Below the pieces are notes generated by a model. It worked only from the letters and a program-made list of their open reading frames with translations. It ran no database searches and was not told the DNA's origin. 64,000 bases of DNA from Erwinia aphidicola (GTDB lineage Bacteria > Pseudomonadota > Gammaproteobacteria > Enterobacterales > Enterobacteriaceae): contig NZ_JACXBP010000001.1 in assembly GCF_014773485.1 (NCBI RefSeq), positions 124,001 to 188,000 of the forward strand, given 5' to 3'. The translations under genes and the position numbers were made by a program. This document shows, one piece after another, positions 11,236 through 21,708 of this stretch. Within the stretch, counting starts at the first letter, position 1; each line of letters starts with the position of its first letter.

Positions 11236-12426
11236 TTACAGTACCGCGACAATCGCCTCACACAGCGGTGCCATATTGTCCGGGGTCATGCCCGCAACGT
11301 TAACGCGCCCGGAGTTCACTGCATACACGCCAAACTCATCGCGCAGGCGAACCACCTGATCTTTGGTCAGGCCGCTGAACGAGAACATGCCGTTCTGATC
11401 GATGATAAAGCTAAAGTCGCCTTTCGCCCCTTTCTCCTGCAGCGTATTGACAAACAGCTGACGCATACGCTGAATGCGCTCGCGCATCGCGCTCAGTTCC
11501 TGCTCCCACAGCACGCGCAGGGCGCTGTTGCTGAGGATAGTCGCAACCACAGCCGCACCGTGTGCCGGTGGGTTAGAGTAGTTGGCGCGAATGGTGGCTT
11601 TCACCTGACTGAAGGCGGTATCTACCACCGCCGCATTAGCGGCGACCAGCGTGAAGGCACCCACGCGTTCGTTATACAGGCCAAAGTTTTTTGAGTAAGA
11701 GCTGCAAACGATCAGTTCCTGGTGGGTGGCAGCAAAGGCGCGCAGGCCTTCTGCATCCTCTTCCAGACCGCGAGCGAAGCCCTGATAGGCGAAGTCGAAC
11801 AGCGGCAGCCAGCCTTTCGCCAGCGACAGCTCAGCCAGCTGTGACCACTGTTCAGCCGTTGGGTCAATCCCGGTTGGGTTGTGGCAGCAGCCGTGGAACA
11901 GCACTACGTCACCGGCTTCAGCGGCATTCAGGCTGTTTAGCAGGCCATCGAAGTCCAGCGAGTGATTCGCCGCATCGTAATATTTGTATTCACACACTTC
12001 CAGACCGGCGGCTTCAAACACATTTTTGTGGTTCGGCCAGCTTGGGTTACTCACCCAGATGCGTTTGGCTGGGGTCTGCGTGGCGATAAAGTCCGCCGCC
12101 ACGCGCAAAGCACCGGTACCGCCAGGGGTTTGGGCGGTGCGGGCACGATGATGGCCAATCAGGGCGCTGTCAGCACCGAACAGCAGTTCCTGGGTGCAGC
12201 GACCAAAATCAGCAATACCATCAATGCTCAGATAGTTTTTGGTGGTTTCGTTTTCCAGCAGATACTGCTCAGCTTTCTTCACGCTGGTCAGTACCGGCGT
12301 GTTGCCGGTTTCATCTTTATACACGCCAATACCGAGGTTGATTTTATTCTGGCGATCGTCGGCGCGGAACAGATCGGCTAAACCAAGAATAGGGTCGGCG
12401 GGTGCAGCTGCAATACGTTCAAACAT
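11236..12426 (-). CDS. aspC: Aspartate aminotransferase AspC
   Basis: The 396 residues equal the E. coli length. AspC transfers the amino group between aspartate and 2-oxoglutarate using pyridoxal phosphate. The cofactor lysine is K246 in [14 protein letters not shown], and the conserved [11 protein letters not shown] segment lies near residue 178. It is a cytosolic homodimer. The order aspC then ompF then asnS, all on the same strand, is as in E. coli. Hairpins follow the stop codon on the reverse strand. No anomalies were seen. Confidence 0.97.
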   Translation of the reverse strand: MFERIAAAPADPILGLADLFRADDRQNKINLGIGVYKDETGNTPVLTSVKKAEQYLLENETTKNYLSIDGIADFGRCTQELLFGADSALIGHHRARTAQTPGGTGALRVAADFIATQTPAKRIWVSNPSWPNHKNVFEAAGLEVCEYKYYDAANHSLDFDGLLNSLNAAEAGDVVLFHGCCHNPTGIDPTAEQWSQLAELSLAKGWLPLFDFAYQGFARGLEEDAEGLRAFAATHQELIVCSSYSKNFGLYNERVGAFTLVAANAAVVDTAFSQVKATIRANYSNPPAHGAAVVATILSNSALRVLWEQELSAMRERIQRMRQLFVNTLQEKGAKGDFSFIIDQNGMFSFSGLTKDQVVRLRDEFGVYAVNSGRVNVAGMTPDNMAPLCEAIVAVL

Positions 12427-12542
12427 AGTCGAAGTCCGTTAGCTTAATCTAAAGCGAAGTGAGGACTCAGGGTACCGCCTGGAAGGGTAAATTGCCAACC
12501 GTTTGCGTGAAAATTGCAGCAGAAAGAGAAAGGGGAAGGGCA

Positions 12543-12572
12543 GAAAACAAAAACGGGGCCGAAGCCCCGTTT
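12543..12572 (-). terminator. ompF terminator
   Basis: On the reverse strand, AACGGGGC and GCCCCGTT (12552-12572) form a stem with a four-base loop, followed by a T-rich run. It lies about 45 bases past the ompF stop, with a smaller hairpin (12585-12606) in between. Confidence 0.85.
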
Positions 12573-12615
12573 TGATGCTCTGATAACTGCGACCGCAGCC
12601 GCAGTTAAATGGCAA

Positions 12616-13716
12616 TTAGAACTGGTACTGCAGGCCAACACCAACAACGTCGTCGGTATTAGTACCGGAAGCGCGGGTGTAGTCTGTGTCATCCAGCAGG
12701 TTGATTTTGTAATCAACGTAGGTAGACATGTTTTTGTTGAAGTAGTAGTAAGTACCCACTTCGATGTATTTAACCAGGTCAGCGTCGCCGCCGCCGTAGG
12801 TAGTACCATTACCAACAACACCGTTCAGGTCCTTACCTTTAGACTGCAGGTAAGCGATGGATGGGCGCAGGCCGAAGTCGAACTGGTACTGTGCAACCAC
12901 TTCGAAGTTCTGAGTTTTGTTAGCAGTCTGGGTGTTGCCATAGGTGCTGGTGTTACGTGCTTCACCGTAGAATGCTGCCAGGTAAACGTTGTTGGCATCA
13001 TATTTCAGACCCAGAGCGTACTGGTCAGCTTTATCGCCGTTACCGTCAGCGATCTGGCGGTTAGTACGGTCAGAAGAGGCGTATGCACCCACAGCGCTGA
13101 TACCCATACCGGTGTCATAGGCTACAGAAGTACCCCAGCCGTCACCGTTTTCATCAACGATACGACGATCGTTGCTTTCGTTTTTGCCCTGATACTGTAC
13201 AGCGAAGCTCAGGCCGTCAACCAGACCAAAGAAGTTGCTGTTACGGTAGGTAGCCAGACCGTTTGAACGACCAACCATGAAGTTGTCGTTGTTGGTGTAC
13301 ATGGTGTCATCACCGAAGATTGGCAGCTGGTCGGTGTAAGACATTGCGTCGTAGATCACGCCGTAGTTACGACCGTAGTCGAATGAGCCTGCATCACCGA
13401 ATTTCAGACCGGCGAAGCCCAGACGAGTTTTAGAACCGTCGGTGCCCTGTGATTCTGCAGTATTAGCCTGAACGTTGTATTCCCACTGGCCGTAGCCGGT
13501 GATTTGATCGTTGATCTGGGTTTCACCTTTGAAACCAAAACGAACATAAGTCTGGTCGCCGTCTTCACCAGCGTTGTCAGAGAAGTTGTGGCGCGCATCA
13601 ACTTTACCGTACAGGTCCAGTTTGTTGCCATCTTTGTTATAGATTTCTGCAGCGTTCGCGGCACCAGCAGCCAACAGAGCTGGGATCACTACTGCAAGAA
13701 TGTTGCGCTTCATCAT
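12616..13716 (-). CDS. ompF: Trimeric outer-membrane porin, OmpF-type
   Basis: A 366-residue general porin with signal peptide [18 protein letters not shown] ending ANA, mature start [16 protein letters not shown], and a C-terminal phenylalanine (GLQYQF) typical of BAM substrates. The constriction loop is recognisable around LPIFGDD. It forms trimeric 16-strand barrels for small solutes. The position between aspC and asnS and the conserved leader argue for OmpF rather than OmpC or PhoE. The two initial ATG codons match E. coli, so the first was kept. OmpR control is likely (see upstream sites). The leader also resembles the MicF target region, but no micF gene is in the window. Confidence 0.93.
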   Translation of the reverse strand: MMKRNILAVVIPALLAAGAANAAEIYNKDGNKLDLYGKVDARHNFSDNAGEDGDQTYVRFGFKGETQINDQITGYGQWEYNVQANTAESQGTDGSKTRLGFAGLKFGDAGSFDYGRNYGVIYDAMSYTDQLPIFGDDTMYTNNDNFMVGRSNGLATYRNSNFFGLVDGLSFAVQYQGKNESNDRRIVDENGDGWGTSVAYDTGMGISAVGAYASSDRTNRQIADGNGDKADQYALGLKYDANNVYLAAFYGEARNTSTYGNTQTANKTQNFEVVAQYQFDFGLRPSIAYLQSKGKDLNGVVGNGTTYGGGDADLVKYIEVGTYYYFNKNMSTYVDYKINLLDDTDYTRASGTNTDDVVGVGLQYQF

Positions 13717-13818
13717 TTTTTATTACCCTCATTGGAGTTATTTGGACACCTGCCACTGCCGTCAATAATTCTTTACAGAACTACGATGAGAGTTTGGTGT
13801 CTTCCTGTGTCTGCACGC

Positions 13819-13912
13819 ATCTTTCCATTCACAGCCTGGTTAATCTAGCGCGAAAATGCTACCAATCTCCTATTCTGGTTACAATAGGAAAATATGTATG
13901 ACAAAATGTAAA
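13819..13912 (-). promoter_or_regulatory. ompF promoter and OmpR-like box
   Basis: Read on the reverse strand, 13912-13893 gives TTTACATTTTGTCATACATA, close to the OmpR consensus TTTACTTTTTGTTACATATT. It lies about 180-195 bases before the ompF ATG, matching the distal F sites of E. coli. The -10 element AAAGAT at 13824-13819 and the following leader (GCAGACAC...GACACCAAACTCTCATC) are nearly the same as in E. coli. Upstream activation by phosphorylated OmpR is inferred from this similarity. Confidence 0.7.
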
Positions 13913-13947
13913 AAATACGGAACTTTGTGAGGGAACTCTAAATTTAC

Positions 13948-13979
13948 AAAAATAAAAAAAGGCCAGCGAGGCTGGCCTT
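13948..13979 (-). terminator. asnS terminator
   Basis: The reverse strand shows the stem AAGGCCAGC with GCTGGCCTT (13959-13979), a three-base loop and a run of seven T plus further T-rich bases. It lies 37 bases past the asnS stop. Confidence 0.88.
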
Positions 13980-14015
13980 AGTATATATATGAATTTCTTA
14001 TATTTAATGCAGAAA

Positions 14016-15416
14016 TCAGAAGGTCGCGTTGCGCGGAGTACGCGGGAAGGCGATAACATCTCTTACATTTTGTACGCCGGTGACATAGGCGATTAATCGT
14101 TCGAAACCTAAACCGAAACCTGAATGTGGCACGGTGCCGTAGCGACGCAGATCGCGATACCACCAGTAATCTTCTTTATTCAGACCCATCTCGGCGAGGC
14201 GAGCATCCAGCACGTCCAGACGCTCTTCACGCTGTGAACCGCCGATGATTTCACCGATGCCAGGAGCCAGAACATCCATCGCGGCCACGGTTTTGCCGTC
14301 GTCGTTGAGACGCATATAGAAAGCTTTGATGTCTTTCGGGTAGTTCTTCACCACTACCGGCGCCTTAAAGTGTTTCTCGGCCAGATAGCGTTCATGCTCG
14401 GAAGAGAGGTCAATACCCCAGGAAACGGCATTTTCGAAGGTCTGGCCAGATGCCAGCAGGATCTCGACGGCCTCGGTGTAATCTACCTGCGCAAAATCGG
14501 TAGTCACAAATTTCTCCAGGCGCGAAATCGCTTCTTTGTCTACACGCTCAGCGAAGAAGGCCATATCGTCGGCGCGTTCTTCCAGTACCGCTTTGAAGAC
14601 ATACTTGAGCATCGCTTCCGCCAGCGCGGCGTTATCTTCCAGATCGGCAAACGCCACTTCCGGTTCCAGCATCCAGAATTCCGCCAGGTGGCGGCTGGTG
14701 TTGGAGTTTTCCGCACGGAAGGTTGGACCGAAGGTGTAGATCTTAGAAATCGCACTGGCGTAGGTTTCGCCGTTCAGCTGGCCGGAAACGGTCAGGAACG
14801 CTTCTTTACCAAAGAAGTCTTCGTCGTAATTGACTTTGCCTTCCGGCGTGCGCGGCAGGTTTTCCATATCCAGCGTCGAAACGCGGAACATTTCACCGGC
14901 ACCTTCCGTATCGGAAGCGGTGATCAGCGGGGTGGAGACCCAGAAGAAACCCTGCTCGTCGAAGAAGCGGTGTAATGCCTGGGCCAGCGTATGACGCACG
15001 CGGGCGACGGCACCAATCAGGTTGGTACGCGGGCGCAGGTGTGCAACCTCACGCAGATATTCAATGCTGTGGCGTTTTGCCGCCATCGGGTAGGTATCAG
15101 GGTCATCAACCCAGCCAACCACTTCGACCGCCGTGGCCTGAATTTCAAAACTCTGGCCTTCACCCGGGGATTCCACCACTTTGCCGGTAATCACAACCGA
15201 GCAGCCGGTGGTCAGGCGCAATACTTCATCCTGATAATTATTCAGAGAATTATTGACCACAGCCTGAACGGGATTAAAGCAGGAACCGTCGTAAACGGCG
15301 ATAAAGGAAATACCGGCTTTTGAATCTCTTCGTGTACGCACCCAGCCACGTACGGTGACTTCGCTGTCAACCGCGACCCGGCCGTGCAGTACATCCGCTA
15401 CAGGCACAACGCTCAT
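14016..15416 (-). CDS. asnS: Asparaginyl-tRNA synthetase
   Basis: The 466 residues equal the E. coli AsnS length. It is a class IIb aminoacyl-tRNA synthetase. The N-terminal OB-fold anticodon-binding domain (about 1-110) includes [14 protein letters not shown]. In the catalytic domain, motif 2 is seen in [22 protein letters not shown] and motif 3 in [10 protein letters not shown] near the C-terminus. It charges tRNA-Asn in the cytosol. It is essential and single-copy here. It lies between pncB and ompF as in E. coli, with its own terminator. Confidence 0.97.
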   Translation of the reverse strand: MSVVPVADVLHGRVAVDSEVTVRGWVRTRRDSKAGISFIAVYDGSCFNPVQAVVNNSLNNYQDEVLRLTTGCSVVITGKVVESPGEGQSFEIQATAVEVVGWVDDPDTYPMAAKRHSIEYLREVAHLRPRTNLIGAVARVRHTLAQALHRFFDEQGFFWVSTPLITASDTEGAGEMFRVSTLDMENLPRTPEGKVNYDEDFFGKEAFLTVSGQLNGETYASAISKIYTFGPTFRAENSNTSRHLAEFWMLEPEVAFADLEDNAALAEAMLKYVFKAVLEERADDMAFFAERVDKEAISRLEKFVTTDFAQVDYTEAVEILLASGQTFENAVSWGIDLSSEHERYLAEKHFKAPVVVKNYPKDIKAFYMRLNDDGKTVAAMDVLAPGIGEIIGGSQREERLDVLDARLAEMGLNKEDYWWYRDLRRYGTVPHSGFGLGFERLIAYVTGVQNVRDVIAFPRTPRNATF

Positions 15417-15540
15417 ATAAGTCTCTCACTATTAATCTGAATAACCCCGAAATTAGGGTCTTGCTATGTTACTTGCCAGACGAGGAGAAACAAGAGAAAT
15501 TCCCGGAAGCGTGAGAGATTTATTAACAGGAGGGGGCCAT

Positions 15541-15567
15541 CAGGGGCCAGCACGGGTCTGGCCCCTG
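15541..15567 (-). terminator. Hairpin after pncB
   Basis: A perfect 10-base stem (15541-15550 with 15558-15567) lies directly after the pncB stop. The reverse strand lacks a clear T run after it, so it may be a weak terminator or a 3' end stabiliser. Confidence 0.55.
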
Positions 15568-15574
15568 GAAACTG

Positions 15575-16780
15575 TTAGCTGGCTTTCTTGACCAGCGGAA
15601 GATCGAAAGCTTTGCGCAGGGCGCGGACAAAGGCTTTATCCTGACAGATAGTTTTACCCGGGCTGTCGGAAAGTTTAGCGACCGGCTTACCGTTGCACTC
15701 CACCAGCTTGATGACAATATTAAGCGGTTTCACCTCGGGAATATCGCAGGTCAGGCGCGTACCGATGCCGAAAATGACATTAATACGCTGACCAAACTGG
15801 CGATATAACGCCACGGCTTTATCCAGGTCAAGATTATCGGAGAACACCAGCGTTTTGCTCTGCGGGTCTAATTCCAGCTGCTGATAGTGGGCAATGGCTT
15901 TCTCGCCCCATTCAAACGGGTCCCCAGAATCATGGCGCAGCCCCTGGTAAGCGGTGGCAAACCCACGACCGAAGTCGCGCAGGAAAGCATCCATAGTGAT
16001 GCAGTCGGTCAGCGCAATGCCCAGCTGGTCCGGATACTCCTCCAGCCAGGCCTGCAGTGCAGCGCGCTGGCTGTTAGCCAGCACCGGGCTGATCTGCTGA
16101 TGCGCCTGGAACCATTCGTGCGCCTGAGTGCCGACCGGGGCAATACCCAGCTGACGCGCAACTTCATAGTTACTCGACCCGACCAGCCACGGAAAATCCT
16201 GCTTGAGCGTGCTGACAATCGCCAGCTGCACATCATGAGAGAAGCGGCGGCGGGTGCCGAAGTCCATCAGACGGAAGCGCGACATATCGAGATCCGCGGT
16301 CAGGCCGGCAAACTGCACCAGCTTGCTCTTCAGCTTGTCGACCGCCATCTGTGGCGTCACCAAAGGTGAGCGGTGACGATGCACCACTTCACTGATCAGC
16401 GCCAGCAGCGGCACTTCCCACATGATAACTTCACGCCACGGCCCGCTGATACGGATATCCAGCTTGCCGTGATGGTTGCGCACGCTCACCTGGCGCGGAT
16501 CGTAGCGGAAGGTACGCAGCCAGCTCAGGTAGTCCGCCTTGAAGAAGGGCAGGCCGGAGAGATACGCAAACTCGTCGTCGCTCAGTACCAGCGAAGCCAT
16601 CGACGCGATTTGCTCGTTAATCTCATCAGCATAGATGCCGAGCATGTCGTCACCACGGCAACGAAACTCGGCGGCGACGGTGACATCGTAATAGCGATGA
16701 AACACAGCCTGCTGCATGTGGAGTTTATAAGCATCGGTATCTAAAAGCGTGGTCAAAATCGGGGAAGCGTGTCGTGTCAT
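15575..16780 (-). CDS. pncB: Nicotinate phosphoribosyltransferase PncB
   Basis: PncB joins nicotinate and PRPP to nicotinate mononucleotide in NAD salvage. From the ATG at 16780 the protein has 401 residues and starts [19 protein letters not shown], aligning with E. coli PncB (400). An ATG five codons earlier (16795) is also open; its GAGG is too close to act well as a ribosome site, and neither start has ideal spacing. Conserved stretches include [20 protein letters not shown] and SDNLDL. The upstream divergent region carries a CRP-like site and an inverted repeat. Confidence 0.93.
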   Translation of the reverse strand: MTRHASPILTTLLDTDAYKLHMQQAVFHRYYDVTVAAEFRCRGDDMLGIYADEINEQIASMASLVLSDDEFAYLSGLPFFKADYLSWLRTFRYDPRQVSVRNHHGKLDIRISGPWREVIMWEVPLLALISEVVHRHRSPLVTPQMAVDKLKSKLVQFAGLTADLDMSRFRLMDFGTRRRFSHDVQLAIVSTLKQDFPWLVGSSNYEVARQLGIAPVGTQAHEWFQAHQQISPVLANSQRAALQAWLEEYPDQLGIALTDCITMDAFLRDFGRGFATAYQGLRHDSGDPFEWGEKAIAHYQQLELDPQSKTLVFSDNLDLDKAVALYRQFGQRINVIFGIGTRLTCDIPEVKPLNIVIKLVECNGKPVAKLSDSPGKTICQDKAFVRALRKAFDLPLVKKAS

Positions 16781-16844
16781 GGTGCGTTTCAGCATCCTCT
16801 GGCGAAGAGCGTTATCCCTGGTTCAAATAAAAGAAAAGTCGCAG

Positions 16845-16896
16845 GAGTATAACCCGAATACTCATTTAGTGAAGCCGATCACAGCACAATTCGGCT
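16845..16896. promoter_or_regulatory. pncB-pepN control region: CRP-like site and inverted repeats
   Basis: AGTGA-N6-TCACA at 16868-16883 matches the CRP core in all but one base. GAGTAT-N7-ATACTC at 16845-16863 is a perfect inverted repeat that overlaps TATACT, a candidate reverse-strand -10 for pncB. A further repeat AGCCGA/TCGGCT spans 16873-16896. The CRP-like centre would lie about 37-42 bases before the inferred pncB start, a class II position. Motifs are seen directly; function is inferred. Confidence 0.5.
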
Positions 16897-17043
16897 AGTC
16901 GGGATGAGGAAAAGCGCGGCGTTTGTTAATGAGATGTACCATTTTCAGGCAATGGCGCCAATTGTCGTCGATTCTACGTGGCAACCAGGGCATAACAGGA
17001 ATAGACTTGAAAAGGTTAACTAATTACGACGTGAGAAGGACTT

Positions 17044-19662
17044 ATGACGCAACTGCCGCAAGCCAAAAATCGCCATGATTATCGTGCCCCGGATTACACC
17101 ATTACCGATATCGATCTGACTTTTAACCTTGATGCCAGCACCACGCAGGTCACCGCTATCAGCCAGATTAAACGTCTGGGTGCCAGCACGGCGGAGCTGC
17201 GTCTTGACGGCGGTGAAGACCTGAAGCTGGTGTCGCTGCATGTCGACGAGCAGCCGTGGCAGCACTACCGTCTGGAAGAGGGCGCGCTGGTGTTAACCCA
17301 GCTGCCTGATGCTTTCACTCTGAAAATCGTCAATGAGATCCACCCGGATAAAAACACCGCGCTGGAAGGGCTGTACAAGTCCGGCGAAGCGCTGTGTACC
17401 CAGTGTGAAGCCGAAGGCTTCCGCCACATCACCTGGTATCTGGACCGCCCGGACGTGCTGGCGCGCTTTACCACCACGATTATTGCCGATCAGGCGCGCT
17501 ACCCTTATCTGCTCTCCAACGGCAACCGCGTGGACGGTGGTCAGATGGAAGATGGCCGTCACTGGATGAAGTGGCACGACCCGTTCCCGAAACCCTGCTA
17601 TCTGTTTGCGGTGGTGGCAGGTGATTTTGACGTGCTGCGCGACAGCTTCAAAACCCGTTCCGGCCGCGATGTGGCGCTGGAGATCTTCGTCGATCGCGGC
17701 AATCTCGACCGCGCTGACTGGGCGATGACCTCGCTGAAAAACAGCATGAAGTGGGATGAAGAGCGCTTCGGACTGGAGTACGACCTCGACATCTTTATGA
17801 TCGTTGCCGTCGACTTCTTTAATATGGGCGCGATGGAGAACAAAGGCCTGAACGTCTTTAACTCCAAATACGTGCTGGCTAAGGCTGAAACCGCGACCGA
17901 CAAAGATTACCTCGGCATTGAGGCGGTGATCGGCCATGAATACTTCCATAACTGGACCGGCAACCGCGTCACCTGCCGTGACTGGTTCCAGCTCAGCCTG
18001 AAAGAGGGGCTGACGGTGTTCCGCGATCAGGAGTTCAGCTCTGACCTGGGTTCGCGCGCGGTCAACCGCATTGATAATGTGCGCGTAATGCGCGGTTCAC
18101 AGTTTGCCGAAGATGCCAGCCCGATGGCGCACCCGATCCGCCCGGAACAGGTGATCGAGATGAACAACTTCTACACACTAACAGTGTATGAGAAGGGTTC
18201 AGAAGTTATCCGCATGATGCATACCTTGCTGGGCGAGGAAAACTTCCAGAAAGGTATTCAGCTCTACTTTGAACGCCATGATGGCAGCGCCGCCACCTGT
18301 GATGACTTCGTGCAGGCGATGGAAGATGCCTCCAACGTTGATCTCTCGCAGTTCCGCCGCTGGTACAGTCAGTCCGGTACGCCGGTGCTGTCGATTCGTG
18401 ACGACTACAACCCGGAGCTGGAACAGTACAGCCTGCACGTCACTCAGATGACCCCGCCGACCGCTGACCAGAAAGAGAAGCTGCCGCTGCATATTCCGCT
18501 GGATATCGAACTGTACGATGGTGAAGGCAAGGTGATCCCGCTACAGCACAATGGCCACCCGGTCCATCATGTGCTGAACGTCACCGAATCGTTCCAGACC
18601 TTTGTGTTTGATAACGTCCATTTCCAGCCGGTGCCATCACTGCTGCGTGAATTCTCAGCGCCGGTAAAACTCGATTACAACTGGAGCGATGCGCAGCTGA
18701 CCTTCCTGATGCGCCATGCACGTAATGACTTCGCTCGTTGGGATGCGGCACAGAGCCTGATGGCTAACCACATCAAAATCAACGTTGCCCGCCAGCAGCA
18801 GGGACAGCCGCTGTCACTGCCGCTGCACGTGGCGGATGCCTTCCGTGCCGTGCTGCTGGAGGAGAATACCGATCCTGCCCTGATGGCGTTAATCCTGTCG
18901 TTGCCATCAGAAAATGAGATTGCCGAGCTGTTTGAGGTGATCGACCCGGCTGCCAATGCGGTCGTACGTGAATCGCTGGTGCGCACGCTGGCAACCGAGC
19001 TGGCCGATGAGCTGCTGGCGGTCTACTACGCCAACCAGACGGCGGAATATCGCGTTGAGCACGCAGATATGGGCAAGCGCGCGCTGAAAAATGTCTGCCT
19101 GAGCTACCTGGCGTTTAGTGATGCGGAGCTGGCCAATAAGCTGGTGAAAGCCCAGTTCGAAAAAGCCAATAATATGACCGACAGCGTGGCCGCAATGGCT
19201 GCGGCCGTGAGTGCGCAGCTACCGTGCCGTGCGGATCTGCTGGCGGCCTTTGACGAGCGCTGGCATCAGGATGGCCTGGTGATGGACAAATGGTTTGCGC
19301 TGCAGGCTACCAGCCCGGCGGCCGATGTGCTGACGCAGGTACGTGCGCTGCTGAACCACCGTTCGTTCACCCTCAGCAACCCGAACCGTATTCGCTCACT
19401 GGTCGGGGCATTTGCCCAGCTTAACCCGTCCGCTTTCCATGCCATTGACGGCAGCGGCTATCAGTTCCTGGTGGAGATCCTCACCGATCTTAATACCCGC
19501 AACCCGCAGGTTGCGGCACGCATGATCGAACCGTTGATCCGCCTGAAGCGTTACGACAGCACCCGCCAGCAGCTGATGCGCAACGCGCTGGAGCAGTTAA
19601 AAGGGCTGGATAAACTCTCCGGCGATCTGTTCGAGAAGATCACCAAGGCGCTCAACGCCTGA
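17044..19662 (+). CDS. pepN: Aminopeptidase N
   Basis: An 872-residue M1-family zinc aminopeptidase (E. coli 870). The substrate-recognition motif GAMEN is at residues 262-266. The zinc motif HEYFH is at 298-302, with the third ligand E321 in SLKEGLTVF. It removes N-terminal residues from peptides in the cytosol in the last steps of protein degradation. The start MTQLPQAKNRHDYRAPDY matches the family, and GAAGGA precedes it. It is divergent from pncB across a 263-base control region, and is followed by a strong terminator. Confidence 0.97.
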   Translation: MTQLPQAKNRHDYRAPDYTITDIDLTFNLDASTTQVTAISQIKRLGASTAELRLDGGEDLKLVSLHVDEQPWQHYRLEEGALVLTQLPDAFTLKIVNEIHPDKNTALEGLYKSGEALCTQCEAEGFRHITWYLDRPDVLARFTTTIIADQARYPYLLSNGNRVDGGQMEDGRHWMKWHDPFPKPCYLFAVVAGDFDVLRDSFKTRSGRDVALEIFVDRGNLDRADWAMTSLKNSMKWDEERFGLEYDLDIFMIVAVDFFNMGAMENKGLNVFNSKYVLAKAETATDKDYLGIEAVIGHEYFHNWTGNRVTCRDWFQLSLKEGLTVFRDQEFSSDLGSRAVNRIDNVRVMRGSQFAEDASPMAHPIRPEQVIEMNNFYTLTVYEKGSEVIRMMHTLLGEENFQKGIQLYFERHDGSAATCDDFVQAMEDASNVDLSQFRRWYSQSGTPVLSIRDDYNPELEQYSLHVTQMTPPTADQKEKLPLHIPLDIELYDGEGKVIPLQHNGHPVHHVLNVTESFQTFVFDNVHFQPVPSLLREFSAPVKLDYNWSDAQLTFLMRHARNDFARWDAAQSLMANHIKINVARQQQGQPLSLPLHVADAFRAVLLEENTDPALMALILSLPSENEIAELFEVIDPAANAVVRESLVRTLATELADELLAVYYANQTAEYRVEHADMGKRALKNVCLSYLAFSDAELANKLVKAQFEKANNMTDSVAAMAAAVSAQLPCRADLLAAFDERWHQDGLVMDKWFALQATSPAADVLTQVRALLNHRSFTLSNPNRIRSLVGAFAQLNPSAFHAIDGSGYQFLVEILTDLNTRNPQVAARMIEPLIRLKRYDSTRQQLMRNALEQLKGLDKLSGDLFEKITKALNA

Positions 19663-19690
19663 ACTTAGGTTTCATCCTAAGCGAAAACCA

Positions 19691-19718
19691 AACCGGGCAG
19701 TTGCCCGGTTTTTTTTTA
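19691..19718 (+). terminator. pepN terminator
   Basis: AACCGGGCA and TGCCCGGTT (19691-19710) form a tight hairpin followed by a run of eight or more T, 28 bases after the pepN stop. Confidence 0.92.
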
Positions 19719-19832
19719 CTATTTTCTGGATGTTATTGCCTCAAATGCAACATTTGCCAACGGTAGCAAAGACCAACATAATCGTAACATGCTGACGAAT
19801 GTTGCTCGCGCACTCAACAACGAGGATGACAG

Positions 19833-20864
19833 ATGAAAATTGGATTGGTCGGATATGGTACGGGCGGTCAGTACTTCCATGCCCCCTATATTTGCGCCGC
19901 GCAGGGGGTTGAGCTGGCGGGCATTGTGGCGCGCGCACCGGCAACTGTCGCGCGCGTCAAAGCGGACTTCCCCGAGGTGCCGGTTTACCCCAGCCTGACG
20001 GCGATGCTCGCCGCCGGAGTCGACATTGTCACCATTACCACCCCGCCTGAAACCCGTCGTGAACTGGTTCTGCAAGCTATCGACGCGGGGGTGGCGGTGA
20101 TTGCCGATAAGCCCTTTGCACCTGATGCGCAAACCGGGCGCGAACTGGCCGCCGCCGCGCAAGCAAAAGGCGTGGTGCTGGGCATCTACCACAATCGTCG
20201 CTTCGATGCGGATATCGTGACCCTGCGCAAGGTGATAGAGCAGCAACGCGTCGGCAAGCCGTGGCGGCTGCACAACCGTATGGATCTTGACGACCCGTTA
20301 ACGCTGGACGGCGGTGAAATGGGCGGCCTGCTGCGCGACATGGGGAGCCACCTGGTCGATCAGGCGGTGTGGCTGCTTGGGCCGGTAAAGTCGGTATTCG
20401 CCCAGACCGACATCACCCAGCGCCCGGAGGGGCCAACGGATGCCAGCTTTGTGATTACCCTGATGCACACCAGCGGCGTGCATTCCCATATCTCCTCCAG
20501 CAAGCTGAACCACCTCGCCAGCCGCGAACTGCGGTTATATGGTGACAAGGGCAGCTATCTGGCGAACAGTTCTGACGTGCAGGCAACGGCAATTTTCGCC
20601 GGCAAGAAACCAGCAGATGACCTGGCCGGCTGGGGCTATGAGCCTGAAGCACTGTGGGGGACATTGCGCACCGATAAAGGTGAGGAGCGGGTACCGTCAG
20701 AGCAGGGGCGCTATCACGCTTACTACGAAGCTTTTGCCGCCGCAGTGCGCGATGGCACCGAGCCGCCGGTGACCAGTGAACAGGCGATCCGCACCCTGGA
20801 AGTGCTGGATGCGGCGCTGTTAAGCGCGAAGGAAGGCAGGCTGGTAACGCTGACCAAGCCCTGA
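19833..20864 (+). CDS. Gfo/Idh/MocA-family oxidoreductase (YdgJ-like)
   Basis: The 343-residue protein starts MKIGLVGYGTGGQYFHAPY, a Rossmann NAD(P)-binding motif. It has the family catalytic segment ADKPFAPD (near residue 93) and a C-terminal substrate domain with LLRDMGSHLVDQAVWLLG. The family oxidises or reduces sugars, inositols and related polyols; the substrate cannot be told from sequence. The closest remembered E. coli relative is YdgJ, which lies elsewhere in that genome. In E. coli, pepN is followed directly by ssuB, so this gene is an insertion or a lineage-specific neighbour. It is flanked by terminators and appears monocistronic. Confidence 0.8.
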   Translation: MKIGLVGYGTGGQYFHAPYICAAQGVELAGIVARAPATVARVKADFPEVPVYPSLTAMLAAGVDIVTITTPPETRRELVLQAIDAGVAVIADKPFAPDAQTGRELAAAAQAKGVVLGIYHNRRFDADIVTLRKVIEQQRVGKPWRLHNRMDLDDPLTLDGGEMGGLLRDMGSHLVDQAVWLLGPVKSVFAQTDITQRPEGPTDASFVITLMHTSGVHSHISSSKLNHLASRELRLYGDKGSYLANSSDVQATAIFAGKKPADDLAGWGYEPEALWGTLRTDKGEERVPSEQGRYHAYYEAFAAAVRDGTEPPVTSEQAIRTLEVLDAALLSAKEGRLVTLTKP

Positions 20865-20866
20865 AC

Positions 20867-20898
20867 AAAAACGGGTTCTCAAGATGAGAACCCGTTTT
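20867..20898. terminator. Bidirectional terminator between oxidoreductase gene and ssuB
   Basis: The stem AAAACGGGTTCTC with GAGAACCCGTTTT has a short loop, with A on the left and T on the right. It can end both the forward oxidoreductase transcript and the reverse ssu operon. Confidence 0.88.
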
Positions 20899-20916
20899 CA
20901 CTCTGCCAGCGCGTTA

Positions 20917-21708
20917 TCAGCGCTGGGCATACTGCTTTTCGGCTTCCGCCAGCGGCTTGCGCTTCATCACCCGGTCCAGCACTTCCGCTTCCAGCTCTGC
21001 CAGCCTGACCGAACCTTTACGGCGCGGGCGCGGCAGGTCAACCAGCAGGTCCAGCCCGATATTGCCTTCTTCAATCAGCAGCACGCGGTCGGCCATCGCT
21101 ACCGCTTCACTGACGTCATGCGTCACCAGCAGCACGGTAAAGTGATGCTGCTGCCACAGTGACTCAATCAGATCCTGCATTTCAATACGGGTTAAGGCAT
21201 CCAGCGCGCCGAGAGGTTCATCCAGCAGCAGCAGGCCGGGGCGGTGGATCAGCGCCCGCGCCAGCGCCACGCGCTGTTTCTGGCCGCCGGATAACGCCGC
21301 AGGCCACTCTTTCGCCCGGTCAGCCAGGCCAACCGCATCCAGTGCGGCCAGCGCCTGCTCCTTCCAGGCTTTGCCTTTCAAACCCAGGCCAACGTTATCA
21401 ATCACGCTTTTCCACGGCAGCAGGCGGTCATCCTGGAACATCAGGCGGATATCTTCGCGCGCTTCATTAAGCGGTGCGCTGCCCGCCAGCAGTTCGCCGC
21501 TGCTGCTTTTTTCCAGCCCGGCCAGCAGCCGCAGCAGGGTGCTTTTGCCGCAGCCGCTGCGGCCCACCACCGCCACAAACTGGCCGGACGGGATGTGCAG
21601 ATCGATATTATTCAGCACCGTGCGATTGTTGTACTGCTTGCTGACGCCGTTGATCACCAGCGGCGTACCGGCATTGAGACGCGCCGGAGACGGAGTTAAC
21701 TCGCTCAT
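20917..21708 (-). CDS. ssuB: Aliphatic sulfonate ABC transporter ATPase SsuB
   Basis: The 263-residue ABC ATPase has Walker A GRSGCGKS at 49-56, the Q-loop in [10 protein letters not shown], signature LSGGQKQR, Walker [14 protein letters not shown] and the switch histidine in VTHDVSEA. It powers import of alkanesulfonates with SsuA and SsuC as a sulfur source. Its start overlaps the ssuC stop by four bases. It is the last gene of ssuEADCB and ends at a shared terminator. Confidence 0.94.
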   Translation of the reverse strand: MSELTPSPARLNAGTPLVINGVSKQYNNRTVLNNIDLHIPSGQFVAVVGRSGCGKSTLLRLLAGLEKSSSGELLAGSAPLNEAREDIRLMFQDDRLLPWKSVIDNVGLGLKGKAWKEQALAALDAVGLADRAKEWPAALSGGQKQRVALARALIHRPGLLLLDEPLGALDALTRIEMQDLIESLWQQHHFTVLLVTHDVSEAVAMADRVLLIEEGNIGLDLLVDLPRPRRKGSVRLAELEAEVLDRVMKRKPLAEAEKQYAQR

